This document shows positions 35,977-43,192 of a stretch of DNA of 64,000 nt, piece by piece (the first letter of the stretch is position 1; every line of letters begins with the position of its first letter). The notes below the pieces were generated by a model. The model searched no databases. It saw only the letters and a program-made list of their open reading frames with translations, and was not told the DNA's origin. The position numbers and the translations under genes were made by a program. This stretch comes from Chitinophagales bacterium (GTDB lineage Bacteria; Bacteroidota; Bacteroidia; Chitinophagales; Saprospiraceae). The stretch spans positions 1-64,000 of the forward strand of contig JAAFJY010000004.1 of assembly GCA_013299105.1 (NCBI GenBank), read 5' to 3'.

Positions 35977-37644
35977 TTAGCGCCTAATCAAGGTAAACGC
36001 TGCGCCATCTCGGCCCCGAACCAAGTAAGACCCCGACCGCAAATTGGCGAGGTTAATTTGTGGGGTTGCCAAGTATTCCGCTACCAACATACCCGCCAGG
36101 TTGAAGACTTGCAAGCGTTCGCCCGCTTTCCAGCCCTCCAGGAAAAGTACTTCTGCGCAGGGGTTAGGGAAGGCTTTGATGCGTTTCAATTGCAGCTCAT
36201 TCACGGGCGTGCTTTGCAACACTGTCACTTTACGGATGGCAGATACTTGCTGGTCGCCTAGGTCGTCCCACACCCGAATACTGAGGTTTTGCACACCGAT
36301 GGGCAAGTTATTGAGCTGGATAAGGTAAGGGGCCTGGGTGTCTTCACCTACTTTTTGGCCGTTGAGCAGCAATTCTACTTTTTCAATTTCGCCATCGGCA
36401 TCGCTGGCATTGATGCGAATGCTGAGGGCGGTATTGGCTTTGATGCTGGTGTCCTTGCTGGGATTGATGATCAAAGCTTGTGGCAAGGCATTGACCACCA
36501 GGCTCACGGGGGTAGCGTTGGTCGTAAACCCACGATTGTCAGTAGCGCGGGCGGCAAAAATATAAGGTCCAGACTTCAGCGCCGGGGTTTTGAGTGAAAA
36601 AGGAGCACCCAATACTTCTCCGAACTTTTCTCCGTTTTGAAAAAACTCCACTTTGGCGATGCCTCCATCAGGGTCGCTGGCATTCACGCTCAGGGTCAGG
36701 GTTTCTCCAGGTTGGGCTTTGGTGTTGTTATTAGGGCTGCTAAAGGAAATGATCGGCGGGGCATTGACGATGAAATTCAAAGGGCTGCTGTTGATGGCAC
36801 CCCCGGTATTATCAGTAGCGCGGGCTACCAGGTTGAAAGTGCCGAACTCGAAAGCTTGGTGGTCGTAGGTGTAAGGTGAACTTAGGTCTTCGCTCACTTT
36901 GATGCCATTGATGATGAATTCTACCTTAGCAATGTTTCCATCAGGATCGCTGGCGGTAGCCGTAAAGCCCATTTCAGCCCCAATCGCATGGACTGAAGCG
37001 TTGGCTACTCCGGCGACACTCACTACTGGCAATGCATTGACCACAATTGCCACTGGGGTAGATGAAGAATTTGCATTGCGGTTGTCAGTAGCGCGGGCGG
37101 CAAACAAGTAAAGCCCTGGTGTCAGGCCACTCACCGGTAGGTTGAAAGGTGCTTGGCCATCTTCGCCGATTTTGAAACCATTTTGCAAAAACTCTACCTT
37201 GCTGACGCTGCCGTCGGTGTCGAGGGCTTGGGCTTGTAGCACGATGTTGGCGCTGCCCTGGTAAACGGCATTGTTGGTTGGCGAAATAAGGCTCACTTGC
37301 GGTGGGGCATTCACAATGATGGTGATAGGGCCCGAAATGGTGCTTTGGTTGGCCTGATTCACAGCCCTGGCGGTGAATACATAAGTGCCTGGTGCCAAAA
37401 AGTCAATTACAAAAGAGTAGGGGGCATCACTGATTTCACCAATGCGTTGGGCATCCTGAAAAAATTCTACTTTGCTGATGGGTGAAGCCGGATCAGCAAC
37501 CGTAGTGGTGATGGTGATGCGCTCATTGAGTTGAAAAACTGCATTGTTGGCTGGTGCACTGATGCTGATGCTGGGTGCTGCATACAACAAATGAACCATA
37601 AAAAGGCCCAAAGTGACCAGGAATAGGGGACGGATCTGCTTCAT
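35977..37644 (-). CDS. T9SS-secreted multi-Ig-repeat protein
   Basis: 555 residues from the ATG at 37644. A longer frame reaches 37722, but its first 26 codons are translated repeat DNA. After the signal peptide (MKQIRPLFLVTLGLFMVHLLYA) come five tandem Ig-like domains of about 92 residues, each of the form P...ISxPxNNA...SDPDGxIxKVEFxxNGxKxGE...APY. They match the bacterial Ig-like Big_7 type. The C-terminal 75 residues (AFPNPCAEVLFLEG, LRSGSYLVRGRDG) are a T9SS sorting domain. It is probably an adhesin or a stalk for binding glycans. Expressed separately from the protease gene, which it faces. Confidence 0.85.
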   Translation of the reverse strand: MKQIRPLFLVTLGLFMVHLLYAAPSISISAPANNAVFQLNERITITTTVADPASPISKVEFFQDAQRIGEISDAPYSFVIDFLAPGTYVFTARAVNQANQSTISGPITIIVNAPPQVSLISPTNNAVYQGSANIVLQAQALDTDGSVSKVEFLQNGFKIGEDGQAPFNLPVSGLTPGLYLFAARATDNRNANSSSTPVAIVVNALPVVSVAGVANASVHAIGAEMGFTATASDPDGNIAKVEFIINGIKVSEDLSSPYTYDHQAFEFGTFNLVARATDNTGGAINSSPLNFIVNAPPIISFSSPNNNTKAQPGETLTLSVNASDPDGGIAKVEFFQNGEKFGEVLGAPFSLKTPALKSGPYIFAARATDNRGFTTNATPVSLVVNALPQALIINPSKDTSIKANTALSIRINASDADGEIEKVELLLNGQKVGEDTQAPYLIQLNNLPIGVQNLSIRVWDDLGDQQVSAIRKVTVLQSTPVNELQLKRIKAFPNPCAEVLFLEGWKAGERLQVFNLAGMLVAEYLATPQINLANLRSGSYLVRGRDGAAFTLIRR

Positions 37645-37681
37645 GACTATTTGTTTTCGGTTTTTGGTAAATACAGTGGGA

Positions 37682-37721
37682 AAAAGTTGAAATATTTGTG
37701 GTTGAAATGTTGAAAAGAACA
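37682..37721 (-). repeat. dispersed TTGAA-type repeat
   Basis: aaaagttgaaatatttgtgg and ttgaaatgttgaaaagaac just upstream of the Ig-repeat gene. It supplies the spurious N-terminal extension of that frame. Confidence 0.75.
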
Positions 37722-37976
37722 TTCAACCCAAGAACAAGATCCAGGCAAATAATGATATTGATGGCATTTACTTTCAGGCCAATGCCTAATTCTTTGAGGA
37801 GATGATGATTGTTAGTAACGGAGAATCGAGCCGCAAATGGCCTTTTGAAAATGCAAGAACACTATTTTTTGCCAAAAAATAAAGCGGGAATGTAAACTTT
37901 TCGCATAAATGTCATTTGAATGTCACAGTAAAAGCCCGTAAGTGGCACAAAATCAAGGGCAATTGCGGGAGATTTT

Positions 37977-38161
37977 GGTTCTTTGACAAATAGTGTGGAA
38001 GGGCATATTTTTCAAATCTCGTCCATATGCTCGTGTTATTGGCTCCATCTCGTGCAGGCCACGAGTTTTAGATGGATGCATCTACTGACTGCATGAAACC
38101 AGCGCATTAATCATCATAAGTGTTAAGCAGAATACTTGTCCACATGATTTGTCAAAGAACC
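37977..38161. mobile_element. MITE-like element with 22-bp terminal inverted repeats
   Basis: 185 bases. ggttctttgacaaatagtgt at the left end and its complement (agtgtgg versus catgtgg at the inner edge) at the right end agree at 20 of 22 positions. No coding capacity and no clear target duplication. It lies inside the right flank of the T9SS module. Confidence 0.65.
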
Positions 38162-38488
38162 AAGAATTTTAAAGAATTAGTCAACATCACGCAAGAAATT
38201 CTGTAATTCTGTAATCCTGAAAATTCTGGTTCATTAACGGTTCAAAAATAAACCTTACCAATTTTTTAATTGCCAGTTGTCAACATCATGGTCAACGTCA
38301 TGCCGGAAATCCGTGTAAATCCGTGTAAATCCGCGTAATCCGTGTCATCCGTGTTCCAAAAATGGCCTCGCGCAGCGAAGCAACGAAGTTGCGATTTGGT
38401 AAGGTTTATTCGTGGCTCGTCACTTAGACAAAACACCTCGCTTGATTGTTGAGGTCGCCTTTCTCCGAAGTTTTAAGAACCCATTCTT

Positions 38489-38518
38489 TTGGCATCATAA
38501 ACGGAATGTCTATTTTAC
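38489..38518 (+). promoter_or_regulatory. possible promoter of the MFS transporter gene
   Basis: TTG at 38489-38491 and TATTTTAC at 38511-38518 with 19 bases between. The start codon is 28 bases downstream. Only TAnnTT of the -7 box is conserved. Confidence 0.35.
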
Positions 38519-38545
38519 CGGAGCAAACAAAAAACAAGCAATTTA

Positions 38546-40096
38546 ATGGACACAACAAACACCGGAACCGAGCAAAAAACGGGGCGTAGGCTGATGCAAG
38601 TCATCTTCGCCAGCTCCCTTGGTACGCTAATCGAGTGGTACGATTTTTACATTTACGGGGCTTTGGCACCAATCATCGCCAAGCAATTTTTCCCTTCTGA
38701 AAATCCCACGGCAGCTTTTCTGGCAGCTTTGGCCACTTTTGCGGCGGGATTCATCGTGCGGCCTTTTGGAGCCTTGGTTTTTGGGCGCTTGGGCGACTTG
38801 GTGGGCCGCAAGTACACTTTTCTGGTGACTTTGTTGTTGATGGGCTTTTCGACTTTTGCCATTGGTTTTGTGCCGGGTTATGCCACCATTGGGGCGGCTG
38901 CACCTTTCATCATATTGGCTTTGCGCTTCATCCAGGGTTTGGCGTTGGGTGGCGAATACGGAGGAGCCGCAACATATGTAGCCGAGCATGCGCCAAAGGA
39001 GCGACGCGGCTATTTTACCTCCTTTATCCAAACCACCGCCACCTTGGGGCTGCTGCTTTCGCTCAGCGTGATTTTGTTGACCAAAAAACTGGCTGGCGAT
39101 GTGGCCTTCAACGATTGGGCTTGGCGGGTGCCGTTTTGGGCCTCTTTTATCATGGTTTTGGTGTCGGTTTATATTCGCTTGCGCATGTCCGAGTCGCCAG
39201 TTTTTGCCAAAATCAAAAAAGAAGGCAAGGTTTCGAGCAATCCGCTCAAAGAATCTTTTTCCAAAAAAGCCAACCTCAAAATGGTCTTGCTGGCCTTGTT
39301 TGGCGCTGTGATGGGCCAAGGGGTGGTGTGGTACACGGGGCAATTTTACGCCCAAACCTTCATCGAGCGCACTTGTGGGGTGGAGTTTGAACAAACCCGC
39401 TACCTGATGTTGGGGGCCATTGTTTTGGCGACTGGGTTCTTTGTTTTCTTCGGCTGGTTGTCGGACCGGGTAGGGCGCAAGTGGATCATGCTGGCAGGTA
39501 TGCTTTTGGCTTTGTTGACTTATCGACCCATTTACCGCAGCATTTACAGCGCGGCAACTGACCAAAGCAGCAGCCTGGTGGTAGCCAGAAGTGGTAGTTC
39601 GACCAAGGTCAGTGTGGCTTCCAATGGTGATTCGACCATCATCCAAAAAAGTGTGCAAGCCTTTGAAGGCGGAAATACTTACCAAACGGTGGTGACAAAG
39701 ACGGTCAAAGCCCAGTCAAGTGCCCCCTCCAAAATAGAGACCGTAAAGACCGTTTGGCTCTCCAAGGGGCATTTTTGGACCATTTTGTTCCTGGTTTTCA
39801 TCCAAATCCTGTACGTGACGATGGTTTATGGCCCGATAGCGGCATTTTTGGTGGAATTGTTTCCTACCCGGATTCGCTATACCTCCATGTCCCTGCCCTA
39901 TCACATCGGCAATGGCATTTTCGGTGGTTTGACTCCCTTGATTGCCACCCGCTTGTTTGACTTATCCAAGACGAGTACCCAGCCTGCTGGAGATCCTTTT
40001 GTGGGATTGTGGTACCCAATTGTGATTGCTGCGGTTTGTTTTGTGATCGGGCTGCTGTTTTTGCCCAGCAAAATCGATGAGCAAGTGGATGATTGA
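38546..40096 (+). CDS. MFS transporter, metabolite:H+ symporter type, with a hydrophilic insert
   Basis: 516 residues, about twelve membrane helices. SLGTLIEWYDFYIYGALAP at the N-terminus, FGRLGDLVGRKYTF in the loop after helix 2 and GWLSDRVGRKW in the loop after helix 8 are hallmarks of the metabolite:H+ symporter (ProP/ShiA) group. It imports an organic acid, osmolyte or similar solute with protons; the substrate is unknown. Between helices 9 and 10 there is a polar insert of about 70 residues (SIYSAATDQSSSLVVARSG ... KAQSSAPSKIETVKT) that the family usually lacks. A small membrane protein gene overlaps its stop codon by one base. Confidence 0.88.
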   Translation: MDTTNTGTEQKTGRRLMQVIFASSLGTLIEWYDFYIYGALAPIIAKQFFPSENPTAAFLAALATFAAGFIVRPFGALVFGRLGDLVGRKYTFLVTLLLMGFSTFAIGFVPGYATIGAAAPFIILALRFIQGLALGGEYGGAATYVAEHAPKERRGYFTSFIQTTATLGLLLSLSVILLTKKLAGDVAFNDWAWRVPFWASFIMVLVSVYIRLRMSESPVFAKIKKEGKVSSNPLKESFSKKANLKMVLLALFGAVMGQGVVWYTGQFYAQTFIERTCGVEFEQTRYLMLGAIVLATGFFVFFGWLSDRVGRKWIMLAGMLLALLTYRPIYRSIYSAATDQSSSLVVARSGSSTKVSVASNGDSTIIQKSVQAFEGGNTYQTVVTKTVKAQSSAPSKIETVKTVWLSKGHFWTILFLVFIQILYVTMVYGPIAAFLVELFPTRIRYTSMSLPYHIGNGIFGGLTPLIATRLFDLSKTSTQPAGDPFVGLWYPIVIAAVCFVIGLLFLPSKIDEQVDD

Positions 40097-40401
40097 TGGC
40101 TGCTTCTGGTTATGCAGTTATCCTTATTAATGCTGAATTAGACAAAGACTTCCTAATTCAGCTAAAAAAATCAGATATGGAAAATATCAAACGCTTTTCG
40201 GGCATCATTTGGATAGGCAGTGCTTTGCTGGCCATGTACCTGCTCTTAGCCCAGGCTGCGCACGAATTTGCGCAGTCACCCACACTCGATACCCGGATTT
40301 TTTGGTTCACGATCATTCCGGTGTTTTTGCCCATTGCCTTGGGCTTGTTGTTGTTTGGTTGGTATTGCTTGAAGGGGGAGTACGAGGGGGAACAGGGATG
40401 A
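40096..40401 (+). CDS. small two-helix membrane protein coupled to the MFS gene
   Basis: 101 residues from the ATG at 40096, whose first base is the last base of the preceding TGA. An ATG at 40177 would give a 74-residue version starting MENIKRF, which looks equally natural before the first helix. Two hydrophobic helices (GIIWIGSALLAMYLLLAQAA and FTIIPVFLPIALGLLLFGWY) and an acidic tail EYEGEQG. Unknown function; the coupling suggests a subunit or stabiliser for the transporter. Confidence 0.65.
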   Translation: MAASGYAVILINAELDKDFLIQLKKSDMENIKRFSGIIWIGSALLAMYLLLAQAAHEFAQSPTLDTRIFWFTIIPVFLPIALGLLLFGWYCLKGEYEGEQG

Positions 40402-40491
40402 GTTTGGGTATCGGGCTTGAAATGCTTTTTGTCTGAATCCATGCAAGCCTGTAACAGCTTCAGAAACCTCAAAAGCCAGCTTTGACCCAAT

Positions 40492-40547
40492 CTTCAACAT
40501 TTCAACTCTTCAACATTTCAACTCTTCAACATTTCAACCCCTCAACT
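40492..40547 (+). repeat. dispersed TTGAA-type repeat
   Basis: Three successive ttcaacatttcaac words ending at the stop codon of the TraB/GumN gene. Confidence 0.8.
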
Positions 40548-41427
40548 ACCTCACCGCCGTCAATCGATACCCCTCTTTTTGCAGCAGCTTCAACACCCCC
40601 TTGTCGCCAGCCAAATGGCCTGCACCTACGGCAAAAAAAGTTGGTTTGGCCTTGGCAGAAGCAATCATGGGGGCAACCCAATTGGCGTTGCGCTGATTGA
40701 GCAGGGTAGTGCTGAAATCCACGCCACCTGACTCTTGCTCAATGTACTTGAGCAAGCCGTTCAGGTCTTGGGCTTTGTAGAGGTCCACCATTTTTAGGAA
40801 CAAAGCCTTTTGTGATTCCATGTCTTTGAGGTGCTCGGCTAAGTAAGTAGCTTGCTTGGTGTAAGGGATGCTGCTCATGGCCTTGGTCTGGTCCTCCACC
40901 GATTCCAGGCCCTTGATTTCTTTGCTGGCTCCTTGGGCCATTTGCACCAATGACAGCTCGTAAGAAGCAGGTTGTTCACCCAGGAATTCTTTGAGGATCA
41001 GCGAATACACCAACATGGGTTGCCACTTGTTGAAGGCCGCGATGCCTACGCCCACTGATTTTTTGCACAAGTCATCCAATTTTTGGTAATCCGCTGGGCT
41101 CAAGAGTTTGTCCAGGGTACTGCCATCGCTCATCGTGGCGAATTTGAGCAATTGCATCGACATTTGCGGGTCGTCCATGTCCAGTTCCAGCACCACTTGT
41201 TCGCTTTGTTCAAAAGCGTTTTTCATGGCATCGCTGAAGAAATAGTCCTTTTGTGGCAGCATGTGGATGGTGCCCAGTACATACGAAGGCTTGCTGAGGC
41301 CCTTGCCTTCAATTTTCCAGAGCAGGGAATCTTGGGTAGAGCCAAGGGACTTGTTGGTGGTTTTGCAGGCGAAAAAAGCAATGGCCAGCAAAAGGGCACT
41401 CAGTAAGTAGGTTGTTTTGTTGCGCAT
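40546..41427 (-). CDS. TraB/GumN-family lipoprotein
   Basis: 293 residues from the ATG at 41427; nine extra residues are possible upstream. A lipoprotein signal ends LLLAIAFFAC. The TraB/GumN (Tiki-like) family is shown by SYVLGTIHMLPQKD near the N-terminus, the VVLELDMDDP motif, and FFAVGAGHLAGDKGVLKLL at the C-terminus, which together supply the conserved His and Glu residues of a metal-dependent peptidase-like fold. It is probably attached to the outer face of a membrane. Substrate unknown. Monocistronic. Confidence 0.9.
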   Translation of the reverse strand: MRNKTTYLLSALLLAIAFFACKTTNKSLGSTQDSLLWKIEGKGLSKPSYVLGTIHMLPQKDYFFSDAMKNAFEQSEQVVLELDMDDPQMSMQLLKFATMSDGSTLDKLLSPADYQKLDDLCKKSVGVGIAAFNKWQPMLVYSLILKEFLGEQPASYELSLVQMAQGASKEIKGLESVEDQTKAMSSIPYTKQATYLAEHLKDMESQKALFLKMVDLYKAQDLNGLLKYIEQESGGVDFSTTLLNQRNANWVAPMIASAKAKPTFFAVGAGHLAGDKGVLKLLQKEGYRLTAVR

Positions 41428-41555
41428 GGTTCTTGCGTTTGTGGTTCGGTTCAATGAGTTGCAAGGGCTGGTTGAAAATTACAAAATCGGCTGAAAATGC
41501 CTTATCCGCCAGAAAAATAGCCTGCAATTGGGCTGAAAAGGCTTTGAAAATCAAG

Positions 41556-41646
41556 ATTCCGCCCGTTTAGAATGGACCATAATGGGCGGAATGTGGTCGA
41601 AAAAGTGAGATTCCGCCCATTATGACTTGTAGATAATGGGCGGAAT
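41556..41646. promoter_or_regulatory. tandem palindrome array, 54-bp period, before the second DUF234 ATPase
   Basis: attccgcccgttta...taatgggcggaat (41556-41592) and attccgcccattat...taatgggcggaat (41610-41646) are two palindromes starting 54 bases apart. The start codon at 41665 follows by 19 bases. The layout matches the 53-bp array before the paralogue at 26160, but the sequence is unrelated. Confidence 0.75.
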
Positions 41647-41664
41647 GTGTATTTTTGAGCTTCA

Positions 41665-43128
41665 ATGAACCAACGCAAACCTAATCAAATGCTGCAAAAA
41701 CTAGTAGGACGCCAGGCGGAACAAGAAGTGCTGCGCAAAGCTTACCAATCCTTCGACGCGGAGTTGGTAGCTGTCTTTGGTCGCAGAAGGGTGGGGAAGA
41801 CCTTTCTCATCAGGTCGGTTTTTGCTGGTAAAATCGAACTTGAACTAAACGGTGCCCAAAATGGGACCACCGCCAGTCAATTGCAACATTTTACCAGTCG
41901 ACTGAACTACCACGCACGTCCGATCCTGCCGTATGTGAGTCCTAAAAACTGGCAGGAGGCTTTTCAAATGTTGATCATTTACCTGGAATCTTTGCAGCGC
42001 AGCGAAAAAATGGTCATTTTCTTGGATGAGTTCCCCTGGCTAGCGGGCAAAAAATCTGACTTTTTGCAGGCTTTTGGCCTGTTTTGGAATACCTGGGCCT
42101 CGCAAAACAACGTAATGGTGATTATTTGTGGTTCGGCGGCTTCCTGGATAATCAATAAAGTCATCAGGGATCGAGGTGGCTTGCACAATCGCATTACCCG
42201 CAGGATTCAATTGCAGCCTTTTAATTTGCATGAAACCGAGGCCTTCTTACAGAGCCGTGGAGTGAAATTGAATCGCTACCATATACTACAGTTGTACATG
42301 GCAATGGGTGGCATCCCCCATTACCTCAAAGAAGTAGAAGCTGGTAAAACCGCTACGCAAAACATCGACCAGGTCTGTTTTTCTAAGCAAGGGCTTTTGC
42401 GCGAAGAGTTTAATGAATTGTACCCAGCTTTGTTCAGCAATGCAGAAAACCATATCCAAGTCATCCGTGCATTGGCCAACACTCGGCAAGGCTTGACGCG
42501 TGGCGAGCTGGTGAAAATTGCCGAACTGGCTGATGGGGGCAATACTACCCGCACCTTGGAGGAGTTGGAGTACTCGGGGTTCGTAAGTACCTATTATGCT
42601 TTTGGCAAAAAGAAAAAAGAGCTGCGCTACCGCCTGAGCGACGAGTATTCACTTTTTTACCTACAATTTATTGCTGAAAAAAGAGCCGAAGGAACTGGAA
42701 CTTGGGAAAAAGTGGCCCAAACCCCAGTTTGGAAAAGCTGGAGTGGCTATGCATTTGAGAGTATTTGCCTCAAACATGTGCCAGCCATCAAAAAAGCTCT
42801 GGGAATTGCTGGAATATATACCGAGGCTTCAACTTTTTACCTGAAGAACAGTGATTTTGGTCGTGGGGTGCAAATTGACTTGTTAATTGATCGCAACGAT
42901 CATGCGATCAACCTTTTTGAAATTAAATTTTACCAGGATCGTTTTGCGTTGAGCAAAGAGCAGGCTGAAGAAATTCAGCTAAAAAAAGCCATTTTTAAAT
43001 CCAGTACCAACAGCAACAAGCAAGTGTTCGTAACTTTGTTGAGCAGTTTTGCCTTGAGCCCCAACGAAAATAGCCTCGGTGCCCTGGATAATTTCTTGGA
43101 CATGAATTGCTTGTTTGAGCCGTTTTGA
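41665..43128 (+). CDS. AAA ATPase of the ATPase_2/DUF234 family, copy 2
   Basis: 487 residues, collinear with 26160-27602. Walker A VFGRRRVGKT, Walker B VIFLDEFPWLAGKKSDF, the VMVIICGSAASWI strand, a winged-helix-like region (RQGLTRGELVKIAELADGG) and the C-terminal PD-(D/E)XK-like core VQIDLLIDRNDHAINLFEIKFYQD are all present. The same likely biochemistry applies. The pullulanase frame begins inside its last codons, but the true pullulanase start is later. Confidence 0.9.
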   Translation: MNQRKPNQMLQKLVGRQAEQEVLRKAYQSFDAELVAVFGRRRVGKTFLIRSVFAGKIELELNGAQNGTTASQLQHFTSRLNYHARPILPYVSPKNWQEAFQMLIIYLESLQRSEKMVIFLDEFPWLAGKKSDFLQAFGLFWNTWASQNNVMVIICGSAASWIINKVIRDRGGLHNRITRRIQLQPFNLHETEAFLQSRGVKLNRYHILQLYMAMGGIPHYLKEVEAGKTATQNIDQVCFSKQGLLREEFNELYPALFSNAENHIQVIRALANTRQGLTRGELVKIAELADGGNTTRTLEELEYSGFVSTYYAFGKKKKELRYRLSDEYSLFYLQFIAEKRAEGTGTWEKVAQTPVWKSWSGYAFESICLKHVPAIKKALGIAGIYTEASTFYLKNSDFGRGVQIDLLIDRNDHAINLFEIKFYQDRFALSKEQAEEIQLKKAIFKSSTNSNKQVFVTLLSSFALSPNENSLGALDNFLDMNCLFEPF

Positions 43129-43148
43129 TGCCAGTACGACTGGCGGTC

Positions 43149-43178
43149 ACCTCAACATCTCAACCCCTCAACTTCTAA
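43149..43178 (+). repeat. dispersed TTGAG-type repeat
   Basis: ctcaacatctcaacccctca and acttctaa between the ATPase stop and the pullulanase start. Confidence 0.7.
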
Positions 43179-43192
43179 TAAACTCAATCTGT

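Larger units (their letters stand above)
37645..38545. other. 0.9-kb non-coding region, right flank of the T9SS gene pair
   Basis: No gene. It holds a TTGAA-family copy (37682-37721), block 1 (37886-37909), a 185-base element with 22-base terminal inverted repeats (37977-38161), block 2 (38179-38210), a ccgtgtaaat/ccgtgttcc stretch (38290-38360) related to the inverted repeat at 13191, and block 3 (38425-38476). Blocks 1-3 repeat those at 33348-34052. Confidence 0.75.

Noticed and set aside
38627-39685. 352-residue antisense frame over the MFS gene
   Set aside because: The plus-strand MFS motifs are unambiguous; the antisense product is low-complexity and rich in Gln, His and Lys.
41503-41540. 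A third, upstream palindrome in the 54-bp array
   Set aside because: tatccgcc at 41504 is at about the right distance, but the rest of the unit does not match, so I count two units.
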